DNA from: Escarpia spicata | Lineage: Eukaryota > Annelida > Polychaeta > Sabellida > Siboglinidae | Direction: 5' to 3' | NCBI GenBank assembly: GCA_963995525.1 | Contig: OZ023206.1 | Span: 42,205,178-42,269,177, forward strand | Length of the DNA: 64,000 nt | Shown here: piece by piece, positions 42,034 through 56,100 of the stretch | Layout of the letters: each line of letters starts with the position of its first letter | Numbering within the stretch: position 1 is the stretch's first letter | Translations under genes and position numbers: made by a program | The notes under the pieces: generated by a model | The model's database searches: none | Seen by the model: the letters and a program-made list of their open reading frames with translations, nothing else | What the model was told of the DNA's origin: nothing

Positions 42034-45000
42034 CATGGGACATGTTTGTCTCGTGAGTACTGAATGTACTGCTGCTTTAGACAAGATAAAACATCAAATG
42101 GGGATGAGTTTTCACACCTATAACTTACGTAATATGTTCTTGTAACTTACGTGACGGAGATAAAACGGTAACATGCATTCCCATTTGTGGTTAATCTAGT
42201 TATGTGTGTAGCTTGATATCAGTCTAGCCTTCGTGAAGATTTGTAACATGCAAAACATCTATTTGGGGTAAGACCACATTAAGGATCCGTCCGCCGAAAA
42301 TAGTTCACTTAAAATACCGTTATGCTATGATATGCATAAATTGTGTTCGAACACTTTGACATGGGACATGTTTGTCTCGTGAGTACTGAATGTACTGCTG
42401 CTTTAGACAAGATAAAACATCAAATGGGGATGAGTTTTCACACCTATAACTTACGTAATATGTTCTTGTAACTTACGTGACGGATATAAAACGGTAACAT
42501 GCATTCCCATGTGTGGTTAATCTAGTTATATATGTAGCTTGATATCAGTCTAGCCTTCGTGAAGATTTGTAACATGCAAAACATATATTTGGGGTAAGAC
42601 CACATTAAGGATCCGTCCGCCGAAAAAAGTCCACTTAAAATACCGTTATGCTGTGATATGCATAAATTTTGTTCGAACACTTTGACATGGGACATGTTTG
42701 TCTCGTGAGTACTGAATGTACTGCTGCTTTAGACAAGATAAAACATCAAATGGGGATGAGTTTTCACACCTATGACTTACGTAATATGTTCTTGTAACTT
42801 ACGTGACGGAGATAAAACGGTAACATGCATTCCCATTTGTGGTTAATCTAGTTATGTGTGTAGTTTGATATCAGTCTAGCCTTCGTGAAGATTTGTAACA
42901 TGCAAAACATCTATTTGGGGTAAGACCACATTAAGGATCCGTCCGCCGAAAAAAGTCCACTTAAAATACCGTTAAGCTGTGATATGCATAAATTTTGTTC
43001 GAACACTTTGACATGGGACATGTTTGTCTCGTGAGTACTGAATGTACTGCTACTTTAGACAAGATAAAACATCAAACGGGGATGAGTTTTCACACCTATA
43101 ACTTACGTAATATGTTCTTGTAACTTACGTGACGGAGATAAAACGGTAACATGCATTCCCATTTGTGGTTAATCTAGTTATGTGTGTAGCTTGATATCAT
43201 TCTAGCATTCGTGAAGATTTGTAACATGCAAAACATCTATTTGGGGTAAGACCACATTAAGGATCCGTCCGCCAAAAAAGTGGACTTAAAATACCGTTAT
43301 GCTGTGATATGCATAAATTTTGTTAGAACACTTTGACATGGGACATGTTTGTCTCGTGAGTACTGAATGTACTGCTGCTTTAGACAAGATAAAACATCAA
43401 ATGGGGATGAGTTTTCACACCTATAACTTACGTAATATGTTCTTGTAACTTACGTGACGGAGATAAAACGGTAACATGCATTCCCATTTGTGGTTAATCT
43501 AGTTATGTGTGTAGCTTGATATCAGTCTAGCCTTCGTGAAGATTTGTAACATGCAAAACATATATTTGGGGTAAGACCACATTAAAGATCCGTCCGCCGA
43601 AAAAAGTGCACTTAAAATACCGTTATGCTGTGATATGCATATATTTTGTTCGAACACTTTGACATGGGACATGTTTGTCTCGTGAGTTCTGAATATACTG
43701 CTGCTTTAGGCAAGATAAAACATCAAATGGGGATGTGTTTTAACACCTATAACTTACGTAATATGTTCTTGTAACTTACGTGACGGAGATAAAACGGTAA
43801 CATGCATTCCCATTTGTGGTTAATCTAGTTATGTGTGTAGCTTGATATCAGTCTAGCCTTCGTGAAGATTTGTAACATGCAAAACATCTATTTGGGGTAA
43901 GACCACATTAAGGATCCGTCCGCCGAAAAAAGTCCACTTAAAATACCGTTATGCTGTGATATGCATAAATTTTGTTCGAACACTTTGACATGGGACATGT
44001 TTGTCTCGTGAGTACAGAATGTACTGCTGCTTTAGACAAGATAAAACATCAAACGGGGATGAGTTTTCACACCTATGACTTACGTAATATGTTCTTGTAA
44101 CTTACGTGACGGAGATAAAACGGTAACATGCATTCCCATTTGTGGTTAATCTAGTTATGTGTGTAGCTTGATATCAGTCTAGCCTTCGTGAAGATTTGTA
44201 ACATGCAAAACATCTATATGGGGTAAGACCACATTAAGGATCCGTCGGCCAAAAAAAGTGCACTTAAAATACCGTTATGCTGTGATATGCATAAATTTTG
44301 TTCGAACACTTTGACATGGGACATGTTTGTCTCGTGAGTACTGAATGTACTGCTGCTTTAGGCAAGATAAAACATCAAATGGGGATGCGTTTTAACACCT
44401 ATAACTTACGTAATATGTTCTTGTAACTTACGTGACGGAGATAAAACGGTAACATGCATTCCCATTTGTGATTAATCTAGTTATGTGTGTAGCTTGATAT
44501 CAGTCTAGCCTTCGTGAAGATTTGTAACATGCAAAACATATATTTGGGGTAAGACCACATTAAGGATCCGTCCGCCGAAAAAGTCCACTTAAAATACCGT
44601 TATGCTGTGATATGCATACATTTTGTTCGAACACTTTGACATGGGACATGTTTGTCTCGTGAGTACTGAATGTACTGCTGCTTTAGACAAGATAACACAT
44701 CAAATGGGGATGAGTTTTCACACCTATAACTTACGTAATATGTTCTTGTAACTTACGTGACGGAGATAAAACGGTAACATGCATTCCCATTTGTGGTTAA
44801 TCTAGTTATGTGTGTAGCTTGATATCAGTCTAGCCTTCGTGAAGATTTGTAACATGCAAAACATCTATTTGGGGTAAGACCACATTAAGGATCCGTCCGC
44901 TGAAAATAGTTCACTTAAAATACCGTTATGCTATGATATGCATAAATTGTGTTCGAACACTTTGACATGGGACATGTTTGTCTCGTGAGTACTGAATGTA

Positions 45001-45616
45001 CTGCTGCTTTAGACAAGATAAAACATCAAATGGGGATGAGTTTTCACACCTATGACTTACGTAATATGTTCTTGTAACTTACGTGACGGAGATAAAACGG
45101 TAACATGCATTCCCATTTGTGGTTAATCTAGTTATGTGTGTAGTTTGATATCAGTCTAGCCTTCGTGAAGATTTGTAACATGCAAAACATCTATTTGGGG
45201 TAAGACCACATTAAGGATCCGTCCGCCGAAAAAAGTCAACTTAAAATACCGTTAAGCTATGATATGCATAAATTTTGTTCGAACACTTTGACATGGGACA
45301 TGTTTGTCTCGTGAGTACTGAATGTACTGCTGCTTTAGACAAGATAAAACATCAAAAGGGGATGAGTTTTCACACCTATAACTTACGTAATATGTTCTTG
45401 TAACTTACGTGACGGAGATAAAACGGTAACATGCATTCCCATTTGTGGTTAATCTAGTTATGTGTGTAGCTTGATATCAGTCTAGCCTTCGTGAAGATTT
45501 GTAACATGCAAAACATCTATTTGGGGTAAGACCACATTAAGGATCCGTCCGCCAAAAAAGTGGACTTAAAATACCGTTATGCTGTGATATGCATACATTT
45601 TGTTCGAACACTTTGA
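42034..45616 (+). repeat. Mixed block D'-E3-F-B'-R-H-S to B'-like (11 units)
   Basis: Order: D' 42034, E3 42360 (ttatatatgt), F 42686 (gtccac rather than gtcaac), B' 43012, R 43337, H 43663, S-like 43989, H variant 44315 (gattaat), D' 44640, F 44966, B'-like 45292. The R unit has lost its BamHI site (AGATCC at 43586). The unit at 44315 is 325 bp through loss of an A, a different event from the other 325-bp units. B' at 43012 is followed by R and H, as in domain III. Confidence 0.75.
44315..44639 (+). repeat. 325-bp unit with an independent one-base loss
   Basis: This unit reads gccgaaaaagtcc with five A, where neighbours have six. The other 24 units of 325 bp instead lack the G and read gccaaaaaagtgg. 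It also has gattaat, a domain I type A marker, with gatgcgtttt and gcatacatt typical of domain II. Confidence 0.9.
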
Positions 45617-47572
45617 CATGGGACATGTTTGTCTCGTGAGTTCTGAATGTACTGTTGCTTTAGACAAGATAAAACATCAAATGGGGATGAGTTTTAACAC
45701 CTATAACTTACGTAATATGTTCTTGTAACTTACGTGACGGAGATAAAACGGTAACATGCATTCCCATTTGTGGTTAATCTAGTTACGTGTGTAGCTTGAT
45801 ATCAGTCTAGCCTTCGTGAAGATTTGTAACATGCAAAACATCTATTTGGGGTAAGACCACATTAAGGATCCGTCCGCCGAAAAAAGTCCACTTAAAATAC
45901 CGTTATGCTGTGATATGCATAAATTGTGTTCGAACACTTTGACATGGGACATGTTTGTCTCGTGAGTACTGAATGTACTGCTGCTTTAGACAAGATAAAA
46001 CATCAAATGGGGATGAGTTTTCACACCTATAACTTACGTAATATGTTCTTGTAACTTACGTGACGGAGATAAAACGGTAACATGCATTCCCATTTGTGGT
46101 TAATCTAGTTATGTGTGTAGCTTGATATCAGTCTAGCCTTCGTGAAGATTTGTAACATGCAAAACATCTATTTGGGGTAAGACCACATTAAGGATCCGTC
46201 CGCCGAAAATAGTTCACTTAAAATACCGTTATGCTATGATATGCATAAATTGTGTTCGAACACTTTGACATGGGACATGTTTGTCTCGTGAGTACTGAAT
46301 GTACTGCTGCTTTAGACAAGATAAAACATCAAATGGGGATGAGTTTTCACACCTATAACTTACGTAATATGTTCTTGTAACTTACGTGACGGATATAAAA
46401 CGGTAACATGCATTCCCATGTGTGGTTAATCTAGTTATATATGTAGCTTGATATCAGTCTAGCCTTCGTGAAGATTTGTAACATGCAAAACATATATTTG
46501 GGGTAAGACCACATTAAGGATCCGTCCGCCGAAAAAAGTCCACTTAAAATACCGTTATGCTGTGATATGCATAAATTTTGTTCGAACACTTTGACATGGG
46601 ACATGTTTGTCTCGTGAGTGCTGAATGTACTGCTGCTTTAGACAAGATAAAACATCAAATGGGGATGAGTTTTCACACCTATGACTTACGTAATATGTTC
46701 TTGTAACTTACGTGACGGAGATAAAACGGTAACATGCATTCCCATTTGTGGTTAATCTAGTTATGTGTGTAGTTTGATATCAGTCTAGCCTTCGTGAAGA
46801 TTTGTAACATGCAAAACATCTATTTGGGGTAAGACCACATTAAGGATCCGTCCGCCGAAAAAAGTCAACTTAAAATACCGTTAAGCTGTGATATGCATAA
46901 ATTTTGTTCGAACACTTTGACATGGGACATGTTTGTCTCGTGAGTTCTGAATGTACTGCTGCTTTAGACAAGATAAAACATCAAACGGGGATGAGTTTTC
47001 ACACCTATAACTTACGTAATATGTTCTTGTAACTTACGTGACGGAGATAAAACGGTAACATGCATTCCCATTTGTGGTTAATCTAGTTATGTGTGTAGCT
47101 TGATATCAGTCTAGCCTTCGTGAAGATTTGTAACATGCAAAACATATATTTGGGGTAAGACCACATTAAGGATCCGTCCGCCGAAAAAAGTCCACTTAAA
47201 ATACCGTTATGCTGTGATATGCATAAATTTTGTTCGAACACTTTGATATGGGACATGTTTGTCTCGTGAGTACTGAATGTACTGCTGCTTTAGACAAGAT
47301 AAAACATCAAACGGGGATGAGTTTTCACACCTATAACTTACGTAATATGTTTTTGTAACTTACGTGACGGAGATAAAAAGGTAACATGCATTCCCATTTG
47401 TGGTTAATCTAGTTATGTGTGTAGCTTGATATCAGTCTAGCCTTCGTGAAGATTTGTAACATGCAAAACATATATTTGGGGTAAGACCACATTAAGGATC
47501 CGTCCGCCGAAAAAAGTGCACTTAAAATACCGTTATGCTGTGATATGCATATATTTTGTTCGAACACTTTGA
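45617..47572 (+). repeat. Six-unit block repeating the 41708-43011 order
   Basis: Order: gagttctg unit 45617, D' 45943, E3 46269 (ttatatatgt), F 46595 (gagtgctg), G'-like 46921, G' 47247. The first four repeat the order at 41708-43011 at a shift of 3909 bp (12 units), including the private ttatatatgt of E3. The G' unit at 47247 starts TATGGG and has gtttttgtaa and aaaaaggtaa, both unusual in the window. Confidence 0.75.
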
Positions 47573-50179
47573 CATGGGACATGTTTGTCTCGTGAGTACT
47601 GAATGTACTGCTGCTTTAGGCAAGATAAAACATCAAATGGGGATGTGTTTTAACACCTATAACTTACGTAATATGTTCTTGTAACTTACGTGACGGAGAT
47701 AAAACGGTAACATGCATTCCCATTTGTGGTTAATCTAGTTATGTGTGTAGCTTGATATCAGTCTAGCCTTCGTGAAGATTTGTAACATGCAAAACATCTA
47801 TTTGGGGTAAGACCACATAAAGGATCCGTCCGCCGAAAAAAGTCCACTTAAAATACCGTTATGCTGTGATATGCATAAATTTTGTTCGAACACTTTGACA
47901 TGGGACATGTTTGTCTCGTGAGTACTGAATGTACTGCTGCTTTAGACAAGATAAAACATCAAACGGGGATGAGTTTTCACACCTATAACTTACGTAATAT
48001 GTTCTTGTAACTTACGTGACGGAGATAAAACGGTAACATGCATTCCCATTTGTGGTTAATCTAGTTATGTGTGTAGCTTGATATCAGTCTAGCCTTCGTG
48101 AAGATTTGTAACATGCAAAACATCTATTTGGGGTAAGACCACATTAAGGATCCGTCCGCCAAAAAAAGTGCACTTAAAATACCGTTATGCTGTGATATGC
48201 ATAAATTTTGTTCGAACACTTTGACATGGGACATGTTTGTCTCGTGAGTACTGAATGTACTGCTGCTTTAGACAAGATAAAACATCAAATGGGGATGAGT
48301 TTTCACACCTATAACTTACGTAATATGTTCTTGTAACTTACGTGACGGAGATAAAACGGTAACATGCATTCCCATTTGTGGTTAATCTAGTTATGTGTGT
48401 AGCTTGATATCAGTCTAGCCTTCGTGAAGATTTGTAACATGCAAAACATATATTTGGGGTAAGACCACATTAAGGATCCGTCCGCCGAAAAAAGTGCACT
48501 TAAAATACCGTTATGCTGTGATATGCATATATTTTGTTCGAACACTTTGACATGGGACATGTTTGTCTCGTGAGTACTGAATGTACTGCTGCTTTAGACA
48601 AGATAAAACATCAAATGGGGATGAGTTTTCACACCTATGACTTACGTAATATGTTCTTGTAACTTACGTGACGGAGATAAAACGGTAACATGCATTCCCA
48701 TTTGTGGTTAATCTAGTTATGTGTGTAGTTTGATAACAGTCTAGCCTTCGTGAAGATTTGTAACATGCAAAACATCTATTTGGGGTAAGACCACATTAAG
48801 GATCCGTCCGCCGAAAAAAGTCAACTTAAAATACCGTTAAGCTGTGATATGCATAAATTTTGTTCGAACACTTTGACATGGGACATGTTTGTCTCGTGAG
48901 TACTGAATGTACTGCTGCTTTAGACAAGATAAAATATCAAACGGGGATGAGTTTTCACACCTATAACTTACGTAATATGTTCTTGTAACTTACGTGACGG
49001 AGATAAAACGGTAACATGCATTCCCATTTGTGGTTAATCTAGTTATGTGTGTAGCTTGATATCAGTCTAGCCTTCGTGAAGATTTGTAACATGCAAAACA
49101 TATATTTGGGGTAAGACCACATTAAGGATCCGTCCGCCGAAAAAAGTGCACTTAAAATACCGTTATGCTGTGATATGCATATATTTTGTTCGAACACTTT
49201 GACATGGGACATGTTTGTCTCGTGAGTACTGAATGTACTGCTGCTTTAGGCAAGATAAAACATCAAATGGGGATGTGTTTTAACACCTATAACTTACGTA
49301 ATATGTTCTTGTAACTTACGTGACGGAGATAAAACGGTAACATGCATTCCCATTTGTGGTTAATCTAGTTATGTGTGTAGCTTGATATCAGTCTAGCCTT
49401 CGTGAAGATTTGTAACATGCAAAACATCTATTTGGGGTAAGACCACATTAAGGATCCGTCCGCCAAAAAAGTGGACTTAAAATACCGTTATGCTGTGATA
49501 TGCATAAATTTTGTTCGAACACTTTGACATGGGACATGTTTGTCTCGTGAGTACTGAATGTACTGCTGCTTTAGACAAGATAAAACATCAAATGGGGATG
49601 AGTTTTCACACCTATAACTTACGTAATATGTTCTTGTAACTTACGTGACGGATATAAAACGGTAACATGCATTCCCATGTGTGGTTAATCTAGTTATATA
49701 TGTAGCTTGATATCAGTCTAGCCTTCGTGAAGATTTGTAACATGCAAAACATATATTTGGGGTAAGACCACATTAAGGATCCGTCCGCCGAAAAAAGTCC
49801 ACTTAAAATACCGTTATGCTGTGATATGCATAAATTTTGTTCGAACACTTTGACATGGGACATGTTTGTCTCGTGAGTGCTGAATGTACTGCTGCTTTAG
49901 ACAAGATAAAACATCAAATGGGGATGAGTTTTCACACCTATGACTTACGTAATATGTTCTTGTAACTTACGTGACGGAGATAAAACGGTAACATGCATTC
50001 CCATGTGTGGTTAATCTAGTTATGTGTGTAGTTTGATATCAGTCTAGCCTTCGTGAAGATTTGTAACATGCAAAACATCTATTTGGGGTAAGACCACATT
50101 AAGGATCCGTCCGCCGAAAAAAGTCAACTTAAAATACCGTTAAGCTGTGATATGCATAAATTTTGTTCGAACACTTTGA
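47573..50179 (+). repeat. Transition block H-Q-R-F-G'-H*-E3-F
   Basis: Order: H 47573, Q 47899, R 48225, F 48551, G' 48877 (aaaatatcaa), H* 49203 (H with the gccaaaaaagtgg end), E3 49528 (ttatatatgt), F 49854. The first six units have the same order as the core of the domain III repeat, including acataaagg in H and gataacagt in F. The E3 is the last gatataaaac unit of the window, and the F after it has catgtgtgg, an E trait. This block therefore mixes both neighbouring domains. Confidence 0.8.
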
Positions 50180-53100
50180 CATGGGACATGTTTGTCTCGT
50201 GAGTACTGAATGTACTGCTGCTTTAGACAAGATAAAACATCAAACGGGGATGAGTTTTCACACCTATAACTTACGTAATATGTTCTTGTAACTTACGTGA
50301 CGGAGATAAAACGGTAACATGCATTCCCATTTGTGGTTAATCTAGTTATGTGTGTAGCTTGATATCAGTCTAGCCTTCGTGAAGATTTGTAACATGCAAA
50401 ACATCTATTTGGGGTAAGACCACATTAAGGATCCGTCCGCCAAAAAAGTGGACTTAAAATACCGTTATGCTGTGATATGCATAAATTTTGTTAGTACACT
50501 TTGACATGGGACATGTTTGTCTCGTGAGTACTGAATGTACTGCTGCTTTAGACAAGATAAAACATCAAATGGGGATGAGTTTTCACACCTATAACTTACG
50601 TAATATGTTCTTGTAACTTACGTGACGGAGATAAAACGGTAACATGCATTCCCATTTGTGGTTAATCTAGTTATGTGTGTAGCTTGATATCAGTCTAGCC
50701 TTCGTGAAGATTTGTAACATGCAAAACATATATTTGGGGTAAGACCACATTAAGGATCCGTCCGCCGAAAAAAGTGCACTTAAAATACCGTTATGCTGTG
50801 ATATGCATATATTTTGTTCGAACACTTTGACATGGGACATGTTTGTCTCGTGAGTACTGAATGTACTGCTGCTTTAGGCAAGATAAAACATCAAATGGGG
50901 ATGTGTTTTAACACCTATAACTTACGTAATATGTTCTTGTAACTTACGTGACGGAGATAAAACGGTAACATGCATTCCCATTTGTGGTTAATCTAGTTAT
51001 GTGTGTAGCTTGATATCAGTCTAGCCTTCGTGAAGATTTGTAACATGCAAAACATCTATTTGGGGTAAGACCACATAAAGGATCCGTCCGCCGAAAAAAG
51101 TCCACTTAAAATACCGTTATGCTGTGATATGCATAAATTTTGTTCGAACACTTTGACATGGGACATGTTTGTCTCGTGAGTACTGAATGTACTGCTGCTT
51201 TAGACAAGATAAAACATCAAACGGGGATGAGTTTTCACACCTATAACTTACGTAATATGTTCTTGTAACTTACGTGACGGAGATAAAACGGTAACATGCA
51301 TTCCCATTTGTGGTTAATCTAGTTATGTGTGTAGCTTGATATCAGTCTAGCCTTCGTGAAGATTTGTAACATGCAAAACATCTATTTGGGGTAAGACCAC
51401 ATTAAGGATCCGTCCGCCAAAAAAAGTGCACTTAAAATACCGTTATGCTGTGATATGCATAAATTTTGTTCGAACACTTTGACATGGGACATGTTTGTCT
51501 CGTGAGTACTGAATGTACTGCTGCTTTAGACAAGATAAAACATCAAATGGGGATGAGTTTTCACACCTATAACTTACGTAATATGTTCTTGTAACTTACG
51601 TGACGGAGATAAAACGGTAACATGCATTCCCATTTGTGGTTAATCTAGTTATGTGTGTAGCTTGATATCAGTCTAGCCTTCGTGAAGATTTGTAACATGC
51701 AAAACATATATTTGGGGTAAGACCACATTAAGGATCCGTCCGCCGAAAAAAGTGCACTTAAAATACCGTTATGCTGTGATATGCATATATTTTGTTCGAA
51801 CACTTTGACATGGGACATGTTTGTCTCGTGAGTACTGAATGTACTGCTGCTTTAGACAAGATAAAACATCAAATGGGGATGAGTTTTCACACCTATGACT
51901 TACGTAATATGTTCTTGTAACTTACGTGACGGAGATAAAACGGTAACATGCATTCCCATTTGTGGTTAATCTAGTTATGTGTGTAGTTTGATAACAGTCT
52001 AGCCTTCGTGAAGATTTGTAACATGCAAAACATCTATTTGGGGTAAGACCACATTAAGGATCCGTCCGCCGAAAAAAGTGCACTTAAAATACCGTTATGC
52101 TGTGATATGCATATATTTTGTTCGAACACTTTGACATGGGACATGTTTGTCTCGTGAGTACTGAATGTACTGCTGCTTTAGGCAAGATAAAACATCAAAT
52201 GGGGATGTGTTTTAACACCTATAACTTACGTAATATGTTCTTGTAACTTACGTGACGGAGATAAAACGGTAACATGCATTCCCATTTGTGGTTAATCTAG
52301 TTATGTGTGTAGCTTGATATCAGTCTAGCCTTCGTGAAGATTTGTAACATGCAAAACATCTATTTGGGGTAAGACCACATAAAGGATCCGTCCGCCGAAA
52401 AAAGTCCACTTAAAATACCGTTATGCTGTGATATGCATAAATTTTGTTCGAACACTTTGACATGGGACATGTTTGTCTCGTGAGTACTGAATGTACTGCT
52501 GCTTTAGACAAGATAAAACATCAAACGGGGATGAGTTTTCACACCTATAACTTACGTAATATGTTCTTGTAACTTACGTGACGGAGATAAAACGGTAACA
52601 TGCATTCCCATTTGTGGTTAATCTAGTTATGTGTGTAGCTTGATATCAGTCTAGCCTTCGTGAAGATTTGTAACATGCAAAACATCTATTTGGGGTAAGA
52701 CCACATTAAGGATCCGTCCGCCAAAAAAAGTGCACTTAAAATACCGTTATGCTGTGATATGCATAAATTTTGTTCGAACACTTTGACATGGGACATGTTT
52801 GTCTCGTGAGTACTGAATGTACTGCTGCTTTAGACAAGATAAAACATCAAATGGGGATGAGTTTTCACACCTATAACTTACGTAATATGTTCTTGTAACT
52901 TACGTGACGGAGATAAAACGGTAACATGCATTCCCATTTGTGGTTAATCTAGTTATGTGTGTAGCTTGATATCAGTCTAGCCTTCGTGAAGATTTGTAAC
53001 ATGCAAAACATATATTTGGGGTAAGACCACATTAAGGATCCGTCCGCCGAAAAAAGTGCACTTAAAATACCGTTATGCTGTGATATGCATATATTTTGTT

Positions 53101-56100
53101 CGAACACTTTGACATGGGACATGTTTGTCTCGTGAGTACTGAATGTACTGCTGCTTTAGACAAGATAAAACATCAAATGGGGATGAGTTTTCACACCTAT
53201 GACTTACGTAATATGTTCTTGTAACTTACGTGACGGAGATAAAACGGTAACATGCATTCCCATTTGTGGTTAATCTAGTTATGTGTGTAGTTTGATAACA
53301 GTCTAGCCTTCGTGAAGATTTGTAACATGCAAAACATCTATTTGGGGTAAGACCACATTAAGGATCCGTCCGCCGAAAAAAGTCAACTTAAAATACCGTT
53401 AAGCTGTGATATGCATAAATTTTGTTCGAACACTTTGACATGGGACATGTTTGTCTCGTGAGTACTGAATGTACTGCTGCTTTAGACAAGATAAAACATC
53501 AAACGGGGATGAGTTTTCACACCTATAACTTACGTAATATGTTCTTGTAACTTACGTGACGGAGATAAAACGGTAACATGCATTCCCATTTGTGGTTAAT
53601 CTAGTTATGTGTGTAGCTTGATATCAGTCTAGCCTTCGTGAAGATTTGTAACATGCAAAACATATATTTGGGGTAAGACCACATTAAGGATCCGTCCGCC
53701 GAAAAAAGTGCACTTAAAATACCGTTATGCTGTGATATGCATATATTTTGTTCGAACACTTTGACATGGGACATGTTTGTCTCGTGAGTACTGAATGTAC
53801 TGCTGCTTTAGGCAAGATAAAACATCAAATGGGGATGTGTTTTAACACCTATAACTTACGTAATATGTTCTTGTAACTTACGTGACGGAGATAAAACGGT
53901 AACATGCATTCCCATTTGTGGTTAATCTAGTTATGTGTGTAGCTTGATATCAGTCTAGCCTTCGTGAAGATTTGTAACATGCAAAACATCTATTTGGGGT
54001 AAGACCACATTAAGGATCCGTCCGCCAAAAAAGTGGACTTAAAATACCGTTATGCTGTGATATGCATAAATTTTGTTAGAACACTTTGACATGGGACATG
54101 TTTGTCTCGTGAGTACTGAATGTACTGCTGCTTTAGACAAGATAAAACATCAAATGGGGATGAGTTTTCACACCTATAACTTACGTAATATGTTCTTGTA
54201 ACTTACGTGACGGAGATAAAACGGTAACATGCATTCCCATTTGTGGTTAATCTAGTTATGTGTGTAGCTTGATATCAGTCTAGCCTTCGTGAAGATTTGT
54301 AACATGCAAAACATATATTTGGGGTAAGACCACATTAAGGATCCGTCCGCCGAAAAAAGTGCACTTAAAATACCGTTATGCTGTGATATGCATATATTTT
54401 GTTCGAACACTTTGACATGGGACATGTTTGTCTCGTGAGTACTGAATGTACTGCTGCTTTAGGCAAGATAAAACATCAAATGGGGATGTGTTTTAACACC
54501 TATAACTTACGTAATATGTTCTTGTAACTTACGTGACGGAGATAAAACGGTAACATGCATTCCCATTTGTGGTTAATCTAGTTATGTGTGTAGCTTGATA
54601 TCAGTCTAGCCTTCGTGAAGATTTGTAACATGCAAAACATCTATTAGGGGTAAGACCACATAAAGGATCCGTCCGCCGAAAAAAGTCCACTTAAAATACC
54701 GTTATGCTGTGATATGCATAAATTTTGTTCGAACACTTTGACATGGGACATGTTTGTCTCGTGAGTACTGAATGTACTGCTGCTTTAGACAAGATAAAAC
54801 ATCAAACGGGGATGAGTTTTCACACCTATAACTTACGTAATATGTTCTTGTAACTTACGTGACGGAGATAAAACGGTAACATGCATTCCCATTTGTGGTT
54901 AATCTAGTTATGTGTGTAGCTTGATATCAGTCTAGCCTTCGTGAAGATTTGTAACATGCAAAACATCTATTTGGGGTAAGACCACATTAAGGATCCGTCC
55001 GCCAAAAAAAGTGCACTTAAAATACCGTTATGCTGTGATATGCATAAATTTTGTTCGAACACTTTGACATGGGACATGTTTGTCTCGTGAGTACTGAATG
55101 TACTGCTGCTTTAGACAAGATAAAACATCAAATGGGGATGAGTTTTCACACCTATAACTTACGTAATATGTTCTTGTAACTTACGTGACGGAGATAAAAC
55201 GGTAACATGCATTCCCATTTGTGGTTAATCTAGTTATGTGTGTAGCTTGATATCAGTCTAGCCTTCGTGAAGATTTGTAACATGCAAAACATCTATTTGG
55301 GGTAAGACCACATTAAGGATCCGTCCGCCAAAAAAGTGGACTTAAAATACCGTTATGCTGTGATATGCATAAATTTTGTTAGAACACTTTGACATGGGAC
55401 ATGTTTGTCTCGTGAGTACTGAATGTACTGCTGCTTTAGACAAGATAAAACATCAAATGGGGATGAGTTTTCACACCTATAACTTACGTAATATGTTCTT
55501 GTAACTTACGTGACGGAGATAAAACGGTAACATGCATTCCCATTTGTGGTTAATCTAGTTATGTGTGTAGCTTGATATCAGTCTAGCCTTCGTGAAGATT
55601 TGTAACATGCAAAACATATATTTGGGGTAAGACCACATTAAGGATCCGTCCGCCGAAAAAAGTGCACTTAAAATACCGTTATGCTGTGATATGCATATAT
55701 TTTGTTCGAACACTTTGACATGGGACATGTTTGTCTCGTGAGTACTGAATGTACTGCTGCTTTAGGCAAGATAAAACATCAAATGGGGATGTGTTTTAAC
55801 ACCTATAACTTACGTAATATGTTCTTGTAACTTACGTGACGGAGATAAAACGGTAACATGCATTCCCATTTGTGGTTAATCTAGTTATGTGTGTAGCTTG
55901 ATATCAGTCTAGCCTTCGTGAAGATTTGTAACATGCAAAACATCTATTAGGGGTAAGACCACATAAAGGATCCGTCCGCCGAAAAAAGTCCACTTAAAAT
56001 ACCGTTATGCTGTGATATGCATAAATTTTGTTCGAACACTTTGACATGGGACATGTTTGTCTCGTGAGTACTGAATGTACTGCTGCTTTAGACAAGATAA

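Larger units (their letters stand above)
30299..50179 (+). repeat. Array domain II: mixed units with local duplications
   Basis: Sixty-one units in which types A, B, C, D and G are replaced by H, D', G', B', S and several mixed units, while E and F continue. Order is less regular than on either side; repeated segments are short (2, 3, 6 and 12 units). It holds many single-unit private changes, for example catgaaaaac, gttacgtgtg, gagttctg and gcatacatt, and so looks like the least homogenised part of the window. Its right edge is placed after the last E unit (49528) and the F unit following it; H-Q-R-F blocks of domain III type already appear from 47573, so this boundary is soft. Confidence 0.75.
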
